Positions 27,578-37,900 of a DNA stretch of 64,000 nt are shown here, piece after piece (the first letter of the stretch is position 1; every line of letters begins with the position of its first letter). The DNA is from Kordia sp050633145 (GTDB lineage: Bacteria; Bacteroidota; Bacteroidia; Flavobacteriales; Flavobacteriaceae): the NCBI RefSeq assembly GCF_050633145.1, contig NZ_JBOEFY010000040.1:214031-278030 (forward strand), given 5' to 3'. A model generated the notes under the pieces. The model had not been told where the DNA came from. It saw only the letters and a list, made by a program, of their open reading frames with translations, and ran no database searches. The translations under genes and the position numbers were made by a program.

Positions 27578-28609
27578 ATGCAAAAAAGACTTACAAATCA
27601 AGATCGGAAAAAGATAAAGAAGAAATTATGGTTTATGGCAGCTTTAGTGCTGTGTTTTATTGGCATTTTTTCAGCTATCTATTTTTTTGCGCTGCGTGAT
27701 TCTTTCCAAGAAACGGATGGTTTCGGATACATTCCACTAATTATTTTTGGCGTTTTTGGATTGTTTTTTATTGGCGTCATTGCGTATATGATTTCAATTT
27801 TTGTGACTGATTTGAGTGCAGGAGTTAAAGATTGCTTTGAAGGAATTATTGAAGATAAAAGGCTTGATATTAAACAAAGTACTTCAAGAACGGGAAGTTC
27901 TGGCGTTCGAAGTTCTAGCGGACGTAAAACCAACACAAAACGCTATTATTATATCACTATTGATGGTATAGAACACAAAATAGAATATGCTATGTATCGA
28001 AATGTGAAAGTTGGCGATACTGTTTATTTTGAAATCGCGCCAAAATCGCATGTGATTCTATTTTATGAAGTACTTAAAAGTGCTGCATCAATTTCATCAT
28101 CTGTTATTGATAGATCGAAAAGAAGCAATTATCCTGATTCAAGAATTAGACAAGCACCTTTAACGCGAAAAGACAAAAATGCTATTCGTGCATTTTACGA
28201 TACAAAAATGCGTTCTCGATTGTTTGTTGCTGGACTTTTAGGCGCAGTCGTTTTTGGACTGATTTATAATGGATTGCTCATATTTGTTCTCTTTCTTTTT
28301 CCTATCCCAATCATTGTACTTGTGCAAGTGTATAAAGCTGTAGTGCTGTATTTTAATTTTAAAAAATCGATAGATAGCGGAAGAAAACAACTTATTAGTA
28401 CAGAGGTAACTGATAAACTCTTTACAACCATTTCAAACAGTAAAGGAAAGCATGAAAAGAATACAATAACAACATCTTATAAGGTTATTTCAGTTCCCGA
28501 AAATGTATATCAAGACATCAATATTGGAGACGAAATCATTGTTCATGAAGCATCACATCTATCAATTATTACTGGCATTACTTTAGAAGATGTTTATTAT
28601 GAATTTTGA
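27578..28609 (+). CDS. Four-helix inner membrane protein of unknown function
   Basis: The 343-residue protein has two N-terminal membrane helices (KLWFMAALVLCFIGIFSAIYF and FGYIPLIIFGVFGLFFIGVIAY). A cytoplasmic beta-rich segment with a Ser/Arg/Gly-rich loop (TSRTGSSGVRSSSGRK) is followed by a DGIEHKIEYAMYRNVKVGD strand block. A second helix pair lies near 220-265, and a similar beta segment ends in EIIVHEASHLSIITG. The two halves look like a duplicated membrane-plus-beta unit. I do not recognise a named family. The ATG at 27578 is preferred over an upstream TTG. It converges on the GG-leader peptide gene, with a shared hairpin between them. Confidence 0.7.
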   Translation: MQKRLTNQDRKKIKKKLWFMAALVLCFIGIFSAIYFFALRDSFQETDGFGYIPLIIFGVFGLFFIGVIAYMISIFVTDLSAGVKDCFEGIIEDKRLDIKQSTSRTGSSGVRSSSGRKTNTKRYYYITIDGIEHKIEYAMYRNVKVGDTVYFEIAPKSHVILFYEVLKSAASISSSVIDRSKRSNYPDSRIRQAPLTRKDKNAIRAFYDTKMRSRLFVAGLLGAVVFGLIYNGLLIFVLFLFPIPIIVLVQVYKAVVLYFNFKKSIDSGRKQLISTEVTDKLFTTISNSKGKHEKNTITTSYKVISVPENVYQDINIGDEIIVHEASHLSIITGITLEDVYYEF

Positions 28610-28623
28610 TGTAGCAAAATAAA

Positions 28624-28663
28624 AAACTACTGATGCTCTTTCTAAAAAACGAATCAGTAGTTT
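28624..28663. terminator. Bidirectional terminator between the membrane protein and the GG-leader peptide
   Basis: An 11-bp perfect stem (AAACTACTGAT with ATCAGTAGTTT, loop of 18 nt) lies between convergent genes. On the minus strand it is followed by a T-rich run, and on the plus strand by TTTAAAATTC. Confidence 0.7.
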
Positions 28664-28694
28664 AAAATTCTATAAGATTAGTTTGCAATACATA

Positions 28695-28826
28695 TTAACA
28701 ACATGCCCACCATCCTTTGGAATCACCCCAATAGATACAAGCGCAGACAATACCTCCGTTAATTTCTGTTTGCTCTTTTTTGTCTAGTGTCTTAACTCCA
28801 TTAAGGTTTGAAATGTTTTTTAACAT
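28695..28826 (-). CDS. GG-leader Cys/Trp-rich secreted peptide precursor (43 aa)
   Basis: This small open frame has a leader of about 25 residues starting MLKNISNLNGVKTLDKKEQ. It ends in the double-glycine cleavage site TEINGG, followed by the 18-residue core IVCACIYWGDSKGWWACC, which has four Cys and three Trp. Bacteroidota encode many such GG-leader natural-product or bacteriocin-type precursors, exported and trimmed by C39-protease ABC transporters. No modifying enzyme or exporter is in this window, so processing would depend on genes elsewhere. A strong terminator follows, and a palindrome lies 53 nt upstream, so it is a complete single-gene unit. Bacteriocin, signal and redox peptide are all possible roles. 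Confidence 0.75.
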   Translation of the reverse strand: MLKNISNLNGVKTLDKKEQTEINGGIVCACIYWGDSKGWWACC

Positions 28827-28878
28827 GATATAAAGTTTTTGGTTAGATAAAAAAATATAGAAACGATTCATGAATTGC

Positions 28879-28895
28879 TTACGGTAAGACCGTAA
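28879..28895. promoter_or_regulatory. Palindrome upstream of the GG-leader peptide gene
   Basis: TTACGGT-AAG-ACCGTAA is a perfect inverted repeat with 7-bp arms. It lies 53 nt before the peptide start codon, a place suited to an operator. No terminator-like T-run follows it. Confidence 0.45.
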
Positions 28896-29046
28896 TTAAC
28901 AGTAGTTCAACGTAATTCACATTCAACCAAAACTTTAAGAATAGTAACTATTCAAGTGTTTTCTCTAAATAAATAGGGCTTTTTAACGGTGTTTTTATAA
29001 GTTCTTTTTTCATTTCTTTATCATAAAAATATATACAACGAAAGCT

Positions 29047-29175
29047 ATGAGTACATACAGAGATAAATTATCTGATAAAATAAGAGATGGCTATAGTTGT
29101 AGTACCTTATTTTGGTCTTACTTCTTTATTTTAGCAATTATACTAACCATCATTTTATATGTTATATATAGTTAG
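29047..29175 (+). CDS. Small single-helix membrane protein (42 aa)
   Basis: The open frame begins MSTYRDKLSDKIRDGYSCST and continues into one strongly hydrophobic helix of about 22 residues (LFWSYFFILAIILTIILYVI), ending YS. The charged N-terminus and C-terminal helix fit a small tail-anchored inner membrane protein. It is near the GG-leader peptide gene but on the opposite strand. An immunity role would be a guess. There is no other gene in the stretch from 28827 to 29275. Confidence 0.5.
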   Translation: MSTYRDKLSDKIRDGYSCSTLFWSYFFILAIILTIILYVIYS

Positions 29176-29275
29176 TAATTCTGGAGTTCTTTTCATTTTA
29201 TTTCCTTGAAAAATCGAAAGTATTTGAGTTTTTGATTACATTACACTTTTATTTATTTTCAAACATAACCAACTT

Positions 29276-30679
29276 TTGAATACGACTTTAAAAAACAGGA
29301 AAAAATGGTATGAACATATTCCTCATGCTGTAGTAATTATATTCCTAATTATAATTTTTGTAACACTGCTTAGTTATATTATCCCTGCTGGGGAGTTTAA
29401 GCGTATGGTAGTTGATGGTCGTAATCGTGTGATTCCAGATTCATTCACAACTATTCCAAATACACCCATAGGTTTTTTAGACATGTTTAAAGCCATTCCT
29501 TTAGGTTTTAAGGCAGCCATTGAAGTAATGTTTGTCGTTTTTGCTGGCGGTATTATGTTTGGTATTATGGAACGTACCAAAGCGATTGAAAATGCCGTTG
29601 GAACCTTTGTAAAGATACTTGGACAGGAAAAGAAATATCTTGCCGTAGTCATTATGACCTTTATTTATGGAGCTCTTGGTGTTTTTGTAGGGTATGAACA
29701 CAACATCGCTATGGTTCCTATTGCTGCTGTAGTTTCATTAGCACTTGGTGGCGATTTAATATTGGCCGCTGGAATTTCAGTTGGAGCCATCACTATTGGA
29801 TTTGGACTGTCGCCCATAAACCCTTATACAGTTGGTGTTGGACATAAGATTGCAGAACTTCCTTTGTTTTCTGGCGCTTTGTTACGAAGTATTTTATGTT
29901 TGAGCGCACTTAGTTTTTTAGCCTTTTATAATGTTCGATATTTAAAAAAGATCACTAAAAACCCAGAAAAAGGTCTTGGAAAAGGGTTAAACATAGATGG
30001 TATTTCACTTTCCAAACCTATTAAAGAGTATACAATATCAGTAAATAACTGGCTCGTAATTTCTGTTTTTATACTAGGTTTAGCATCCATTTTATATGGT
30101 GTTTTTAACCTGAAATGGTACCTCAACGAAATCTCTGCTGTATTTTTAATGGTCGCTATTGCTGCGGGAATTATAGGTAGAATGGATACCAATACTTTTA
30201 GTGACACACTATTAAAATCAGTAGCGTATGTAGCGCCAGGCGCTTTTATGGTAGGTTTTGCAACCACTATAAAAATATTATTGGAAATGGGACATATTAG
30301 TGATACCATTTCATTTCACTTATCAGAATTATTAAAAGATTTGCCATTACATGTTTCTGCTGTCGGTATGTCCATATCACAAAGTGTTATCAATTTTTTT
30401 ATCCCTTCTGGAAGCGGACAAGCATTGGCAACTTTACCTGTTATGATTCCGTCTGGAGAAGTTATCGGATTAACACGTCAAACAACTATTTTGGCATTTC
30501 AAATAGGAGATGGAGTTTCTAATTTAATCAACCCAACACTTGGCGGACTCATTGCCATGCTTAGCATGTGCCGTGTGCCTATAGATCGTTGGTTTCGTTT
30601 TATATTTCCTGTCGCCTTAATGGTATTTATTCTTTCAGCAATCACACTTGTAATAGCAGTATTAATAGGCTATAATTAA
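29276..30679 (+). CDS. YfcC/DcuC-type membrane transporter
   Basis: The 467-residue inner membrane protein has about 12 hydrophobic segments and the pattern of the YfcC family: HAVVIIFLIIIFVTLLSYII with PAGEF, then VMFVVFAGGIMFGIMERT, GYEHNIAMVPIAA, FGLSPINPYTVGVG and NFFIPSGSGQALATLPVM. Family members are predicted carriers for carboxylates, amino acids or peptides. No ATG occurs in frame before the first helix, so the TTG at 29276 is the likely start. Its stop is only 2 nt before the ArgE-like gene. The two are therefore an operon, and the cargo is probably an N-acyl amino acid or dipeptide-like compound that the hydrolase cleaves. Confidence 0.85.
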   Translation: MNTTLKNRKKWYEHIPHAVVIIFLIIIFVTLLSYIIPAGEFKRMVVDGRNRVIPDSFTTIPNTPIGFLDMFKAIPLGFKAAIEVMFVVFAGGIMFGIMERTKAIENAVGTFVKILGQEKKYLAVVIMTFIYGALGVFVGYEHNIAMVPIAAVVSLALGGDLILAAGISVGAITIGFGLSPINPYTVGVGHKIAELPLFSGALLRSILCLSALSFLAFYNVRYLKKITKNPEKGLGKGLNIDGISLSKPIKEYTISVNNWLVISVFILGLASILYGVFNLKWYLNEISAVFLMVAIAAGIIGRMDTNTFSDTLLKSVAYVAPGAFMVGFATTIKILLEMGHISDTISFHLSELLKDLPLHVSAVGMSISQSVINFFIPSGSGQALATLPVMIPSGEVIGLTRQTTILAFQIGDGVSNLINPTLGGLIAMLSMCRVPIDRWFRFIFPVALMVFILSAITLVIAVLIGYN

Positions 30680-30681
30680 CT

Positions 30682-31827
30682 ATGAACGTAACTACAATAT
30701 TAAGTCATTTAGTAAGTTTTCCTGTATTAGGAGGCGAAAGTAATTTGAGTATTATTCATTGGATTAAAGCGTATGTTGAATCTCATGGAGTATCGACAAC
30801 ACTTGTTCCAAACGAAGAGCATACAAAAGCTTCTTTGCACTGTAGAATTGGTCCTGCTGTTGATGGCGGCACTATTCTTTCTGGTCATACAGATGTAGTG
30901 CCCGTAAAAGGACAGACTTGGGATACAGATCCTTTTACACTAACCGAAAAGAATGGCAAATTGTACGCACGCGGAAGTTGTGATATGAAAGGGTTTGTAG
31001 CTTGTTGTTTGGCAACATTACCAGCTATGGTAAAGGCAGATTTAAAAAAACCGATCTATTTTGCGTTTAGCTATGATGAAGAAATAGGATGTTTAGCTGC
31101 TCCCGATTTAATCAAGCACATCCAAAAAACATATACAGAAATTCCTAAATATGCAATTATAGGTGAACCATCTATGTTAGAACCTGTTATTGGTAAAAAA
31201 GGAGTGTGTTATGTAAAAACAGAAGTAAATGGTTCAGCTGGACATAGTAGCGGAATTCATAAAGAAATAAGCGCTATTCATGAAAGTACACGTTTAATAG
31301 TATGGTTGGAAAATAAAATGAAAACAATTGCTACTACTTCTGTGGATGATCGTTTTAATCCGCCACATTCCACCATTCATGTAGGACAAATTAGAGGCGG
31401 CGTAGCTACCAATATTGTGGCTGATTATTGCTGCTTTGAATGGGATATTCGTGTGATTCCAAAAGATGATATTCACCAAATATTTGAAGATTATTTTGCT
31501 TTCTGTGCGGAAAGAGAAGCAGAAGTTCGTAAAAAGTTTGCTTCATTTAAAATAACAAATACATTGGTGCATCCACCAGTTCCAGCGCTAGACACCAAAG
31601 AAACTGATAGTATTGTTGGATTAGTACAAAAGCTAACAGGAAACTATAGTTGGAAAACTGTTGCGTATGCAGCTGAAGCTGGACAGTTTCATGAAGCTGG
31701 ATACGAAAGTATTATTTGCGGTCCGGGTAGTATAGATCAAGCGCATCGCGCTAATGAATTTGTAACTCAAGAACAACTAGATCGTTGTGTTGAAATCATC
31801 GAAAAATTGATTATAGAGTTAAGTTAA
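30682..31827 (+). CDS. argE: M20-family deacetylase, acetylornithine deacetylase (ArgE) type
   Basis: The 381-residue cytoplasmic metallohydrolase has the M20 di-zinc site: SGHTDVVPV (His, Asp), the catalytic Asp/metal block YARGSCDMKGF, and the general base in FSYDEEIGCLAA. The dimerisation domain follows (GSAGHSSGIHKEISAIHES and FNPPHSTIHVGQIRGG). The C-terminal block with AAEAGQFHEAGYESIICGPG and AHRANEFV supplies the last ligands and is ArgE-like. ArgE removes the acetyl group from N-acetylornithine. In this group related N-acyl amino acids are possible, and the coupled YfcC-type carrier hints at uptake and salvage rather than biosynthesis. Confidence 0.82.
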   Translation: MNVTTILSHLVSFPVLGGESNLSIIHWIKAYVESHGVSTTLVPNEEHTKASLHCRIGPAVDGGTILSGHTDVVPVKGQTWDTDPFTLTEKNGKLYARGSCDMKGFVACCLATLPAMVKADLKKPIYFAFSYDEEIGCLAAPDLIKHIQKTYTEIPKYAIIGEPSMLEPVIGKKGVCYVKTEVNGSAGHSSGIHKEISAIHESTRLIVWLENKMKTIATTSVDDRFNPPHSTIHVGQIRGGVATNIVADYCCFEWDIRVIPKDDIHQIFEDYFAFCAEREAEVRKKFASFKITNTLVHPPVPALDTKETDSIVGLVQKLTGNYSWKTVAYAAEAGQFHEAGYESIICGPGSIDQAHRANEFVTQEQLDRCVEIIEKLIIELS

Positions 31828-31899
31828 CTACTTTATTTTTCAATAATTTTGATGAAACATTTTCTATTACTTCCTTTTAAAACTTTATAATTATATACG

Positions 31900-31940
31900 T
31901 CAAGAGCTATCTCTTTATTCTCAAAAGGGATAGCTCTTGA
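31900..31940. terminator. Bidirectional terminator between convergent argE and the giant BspA-like gene
   Basis: A long hairpin pairs TCAAGAGCTATC (31900-31911) with GATAGCTCTTGA (31929-31940). The pairing extends inward by about five more base pairs and leaves a 7-nt loop. A T-rich stretch follows on the plus strand. Confidence 0.8.
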
Positions 31941-31969
31941 AGATTTTATTTATATTTTACTCTTACAAT

Positions 31970-34900
31970 CTAATTTTCAGGCAATTGCTCAATAATTTGA
32001 TAGGTACTAAAGTTTAAAAAGTTTCCAGGATGTGCTAATATGTTTTGTAAAATGAGCGGCGTATCAGGACTTGTTCCAGAATATTGTGTACTTCCATTCA
32101 TATTTACATCATTCGTATTATATCCACTCACTGCATACGTTGGGAAGTTTAAGAAGTTTCCAGGATCGTTTAATATTTCTGATAAAATTGCTGGCGTATC
32201 TGGCGTAGTTCCTGAATATTGAACAACTGTATCTTCATTAGCGTTTCCAGACCACATTGCTACTATTCCACTTGGCATTCCAGAAGTCGTTTGTGCATTG
32301 CTTCCAAAGGTAATTTGACTACTTGCATCTGTAAAATCAACAGAAGTTGTATTTATCAATATCGCTGTTGATGTCATAATTCCTAAATGATTACGGTGTT
32401 TTACAGCTATAAAATAAGTGTCTACACCAGCATTGAAAGACAGTACAGAAACTCCATCTGTGGCTACAATATCTCCATCTCTTTGTAATAATGCAGAAGT
32501 ACTATATAGAATGTTAGTATTGTCATTTTTGTCTCTCAATTCAATCCAAATCCAATCTACAATAGCATTTGTTCCAGTCGTATTAAAAACACTTGCATCA
32601 CAGGTTAATCCGTCTGCATATGGTGAAGTTGTTGGTAGTAAACTTGCTACACGTAAATCATCTCTCATGAGATTTTCTTCTCCTGTATTTGGATTTAAAG
32701 CGGCTCCTTGTAAATATACTTTTGCTGCTAGAAAGATTCCACAAGATTGTCCGCCATCCGTAATATCCCAATTATATGGCGCTGATGTTAGTGTTTCTCT
32801 GGCATCAAATGCTAAACAATAGGTAGCATCCGCATCGAATCGTACATTTGTTTGTAGGCCCGTTTCTCCAGCATCAATAGTAGCCCAACCAATTAAAGTA
32901 TTGTCATAATTTTGTTGAGACATTGCTGAGCCTGTTAAGAAATTTACAAAGGTATCTACAGTGCTAATATCCCACGAAGATAAATCTTGATTAAAATCAC
33001 GGGCACCATCAAACATTTCATTCATAAAGATGACATTAGATACATCCCAATTGTTCATAGGTTGATTATATCTTAATGCTCTATCAAACATAAAATGCAT
33101 TCGATCTGCCTTACTAACATCCCAAGTATTTAAGGATTGATTAAAATTAAGAGCAGATTGAAACATCTCAGACATATCAATAAAACCAGTCACAAATTCA
33201 CCAATATTCCATTGTGAAATATCCTGATTAAAACGTGTTGCACTCTTAAACATTCCTTTAAAATTGGTTACATTCCCTACATCCCAAGTTGAAATATTTC
33301 CGTTAAAACGAGAAAGGTTAAACATCGCCGACATATTTGTAATGGTAGACGTATCCCAATTGGAAAGATCTGCGGTTTCGATTTGTTTGCAAATCACAAA
33401 CATTCTAGATAAATCTGTAGCTTGACTTAAGTTAGGACTATCTGTTGCATTGATTGCCATAAACTCACAACCGCGAAAAGCCTCTTTCATAGAAGTCCAT
33501 TCTTGTGATCCCCATTGTTCAATAGATTTTATTTTGTCTTTATCTCCAGAACCGTTAAAATAGATTCTTGGAAAGTCTCCGATCACGCTTACTGTATAAA
33601 TTCCAGCTGTTGTATAACTATGTGTTGCATTTCCTGTAAATCCAGACTCGATGGTTCCATCTCCCCAATCTACGACATAATTATATCCTGATCCTGTGGT
33701 TGGAATCGTAATATTTTCATTCGCTGTGGTGGTTTCCCATGTAGTCATAAAAGCATTTGTAAAATCACAATTTTGTCCGCCATCTGTAATTATCCAATTA
33801 TACGTTGTGCTGGTAAGTATGTTCCTTGCACTTAGACCTAAACAATATTCTGGTGCTGCGGCAAAAACAATATCCGACGGAATATCGTCATCTCCGTCAG
33901 TTGCATTCCCACTACTATCCGTAGCCCAACCAATGAGCAATGCATCATAGTTTTCTGAAGTGAATGCGGTTGCATTTTGAAACATATTTTCAGCAGTTTC
34001 CGTAAACGTTACACTAGTTCCTAAACTACTAATATCCCAATTACTTAAATCTTGATTAAATGCTGCTGCGTTTTGAAACATATTGTTCATTCGTTGTACA
34101 GCAGATACATCCCAAGTGCTTATATCTTGATTGAAGTCAGTTGTGTTGGCAAACATGTATTGCATTTGTTCTACAGAAGACACATTCCAACCACTCAAAT
34201 CTTGGTTAAAATCCTCCGTATTGGCAAACATGGTAGACATGGTAATCGCGCTGCTGGTATTCCAACCACTAATGTTTTGATTGAATCGAAGTGCACCTAC
34301 GAATGTTTGAAGAAAATTACTCACGTTGGCAACATTCCAACTACTTATATCTTCATTAAATACTTCACATCCCGCAAAGGTTGCATACATATTGACAACA
34401 TTGCTTACATTCCAATTTCCTATTTGATTTTTTAAATCTTCAAAATTGGTAGCGCCCTGAAACATTTGGTGAATGCCCATAGTTGTCACTCCACTAAAAT
34501 CAGGTGTATCATCTGCATTTAATACTAGATTGCTACAACCTTGAAAAGCTCTGTGCATGATTGTCCATTGGTTTGGCCCCCATTGTTCAATCGTTAACAA
34601 CTTGTCTTTTGATCCGTTTGGACGAGGCGTTACATTGTCTACTAAAAGGTCATTATTAAAATAAATTCTTGGAAATACTCCACTGATACTTACTGTATAT
34701 ACATCTGCATTGGTATAGGTATGTGTAGCATCGCCTGTTTGATTGCTCACTACAGTTCCATCTCCCCAATCTACTCTATAATCATACGTAGCTCCGGGAA
34801 ACGTAGGAATCACTATAGTTTCATTTGCGCCTACTTGCCATGTAGTGATAAAAGAAATGCTTTCACAATCTTCCGTTCCACCGTTAATTATCCAATTATA

Positions 34901-37900
34901 AGGTATATCGGTTAAAATTTCTATTCCTGCTGCTCCCGGACAATAGGTTGTTGGAGGACCTTCGAATACGATATTAGAAGGAATATCGTCATCTCCATCC
35001 GTAGCATTGCCACTACTATCAGTTGCCCAACCTAAAAGCAATGCATCATAATTTTCTGAACTAAATGCTGTAGCATCAAAAAACATAAATTCTGCACTTT
35101 CTGTAAACGTGACACTGCTTCCTAAACTGCTGATGTCCCAATTACTCAAATCTTGATTGAAAGCAGTGGCATTTTGAAACATTCTGTCCATTCGCTGTAC
35201 AGAGGAAACATTCCAACCACTGATATTTTGATTGAATGCTGTAGCGTTTTGAAACATTTTGTCCATTCGTTGTACAGTAGAAACATCCCAACCACTAATA
35301 TCCTGATTAAAGGAAACAGCATCTATAAACATGGCATTCATATTCGTTGCACTGCTAGTATTCCAACCACTAATATTCTGATTAAAAGCAGCTGCTCCTG
35401 CAAACATGGCAGAAAAATTTTGAACGTTACTGGTATTCCATCCGCTTAAATCTTGGTTGAAGTTTGGATTGTTTACAAACATTTGAAGCAAACTAGTAGC
35501 TCCAGAAACATTCCAACCACTAATGTCTTCATTAAATAAAGTACAGTTGCCAAAAGTCGCCCACATATTCACCACGTTGCTTACATCCCAATTTCCAATT
35601 TGATCTTTTAAATCGACCAAATTACTGGCGTTGGTAAACATTTGCTGTAATCGTATTGTAGAAGCTCCACCTCTGCTTAAATCTGGACTATCATCTGCAT
35701 TTAATACTAAGTTTGTACATCCCATAAAAGCACGACTCATGGTTGTCCATTGATTTGGTCCCCATTGTTCAATCGTTAAAATTTTGTCTTTATCTGTGGC
35801 TGCATCATCAAAAAATATTCTTGGAAACGTTCCTCTAATTTTTATTGTATGAATTCCCGCAGTTGTATACGTATGCGTCGCATCTCCTGTTTCGCTGGTA
35901 TCAGCTGTATTATCTCCCCAATCTACAGTGTAATCATATGGATCTCCAGAAAACGTAGGAATCGTGATGGTTTCATTGGCTGTTGTGGTTTCCCAAGTCG
36001 TAATAAAAGAAATAGCATCACAGTCTTTTCCTGCATCCGTGATTATCCAATTATAGGTAGTTCCTGTTAAAAGCGCTCTTTCGGTTTCACTATTACAATA
36101 CGTAAGACCTACAGCGCCTAAATTTATATCTGCTGGTATTTGTGTTTCGCCAGCATCTAGCGTTGCCCAGCTAATTAAAGTATTGTCATAATTTTCCATA
36201 GACATGGCTGTATTGTCTAGCATACCTCCCATACTATTCACTCCACTAATATTCCAACTTCCTAAATCTTGATTAAAAGCACTAGCATTCTTGAATACTT
36301 CAAAAAGACTTACATTATCTGATAATTCCCAATTGTTTAATGGTTGATTAAAGTTTGCATTATTTCTAAACATAAAGCCCATAAATGTAACGTTACTTAC
36401 ATCCCAATTGTTTATATTTTCATTAAAAGAAGAGTTTTGGAACATATATCCTGTTTGGGTTACATTACTTGTATCCCAGTCATTGATACGTCCACCATTA
36501 TCAACAAAAGAACTTGTCCCTTCAAACATAAAAAGCATAGTTGTTAAACTGCTTAAATCTGGAATATCGGTAGCATTCATCACAATATTAGAACAACCTC
36601 TAAACGCTCTTGACATGTTTCTCCATGGATTAGTTCCCCATTGTTCAATAGACAATATTTTATTTCTATTACTGGTAGTAGAATTATCAAAGCGTATTTG
36701 AGGGAATTCCCCTGTAATTTTAACATCATAGGTTCCTGCGGTGACATACGCATGTGTTGCTTCCCTTGTTTCAAATGTTATTGGCGAACCATCTCCCCAA
36801 TCTACATAATAATTATAGATTATTGGATTTACAATGTTCGTTTCTATAGGAATCGTAATTGTTTCATTTGCTGTGGTTGTTTCCCATTTGGTGATAAACG
36901 GTTCGTCAGTTGGACAATTAAGACCAGCATCACTCAATGACCAGTTTAAATCGTTATCTAAATAATCATGTTCGCTTACAGCATTGCAATACGTTAACCC
37001 AGAAGCTCCTAAATTGATATTTGAAGGTGTATTTGGATTGTTTCTCCAACCCACTAAAGTTAAATCATACGAACCGCTTGAAAGTCCTGAACCATTTAAC
37101 ATACTGCTCATGTCCATTGCATTGCTAAGATTCCAATTTCCTAAGTTTGTATCGAAGTTATTTGCTCCTTGGAACATTGAAGACAAATTTTCTACAGTAC
37201 TTACATCCCAAGATCCCATTTTGCCACCTAAGTCTTTTAGTGCATTACAGTTTCTAAACATATCTTCCATATTACTTACCAAACTTAAGTCTGGCACATC
37301 AGTCGCTGTGATTTTCAAATTTTCACATCCGTAAAAAGCTTGGGCAGTACTCGTCCATTGATTGGCTCCCCATTGTTTAATTTCATAAAGTTTTAATCTT
37401 GTTGAGGTAGCGGCAGACAAGTTATTGTATCTAAATCTAAATTCCCCCGATAGTTTCACCTCGTAAGTTCCTGCTTGCGCATAGGTATGTTCTCTATTTC
37501 CAGAAACATCGTTATCTACAGTGCCGTCACCCCAATCTACAGTATAACTATTATTATTACCCGTAGCCCCCGTAAACTGAAATTTAATGTTCTCATTATT
37601 AGATGTGGTCTTCCATACCATAATAAATTTGTCTTCCTCTGGACAAGCTAAAGTTGCATCTAAAAATGACCAATTATTACTATTTTTTAAACTCGTGCGT
37701 TCCACTACAGAAGCACAATACTGTAAACCAACTTCTCCTACATTGATATTAGAAGGAATTTGAGTTTCACCTGGATCTAAAGTAGCCCAACCTATTAAAG
37801 TAGCATCATAATTATCAACGGATAATCCAGAATTATCAAGCATGTTGTCCATATTGGTAACATTAGAAATATCCCAACTTCCTAAATTATAATCAAAGTT

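Noticed and set aside
32418..37334. Several 60-134-codon plus-strand frames
   Set aside because: All are mirrors of the BspA repeats and are themselves repetitive; they lack start signals of their own.
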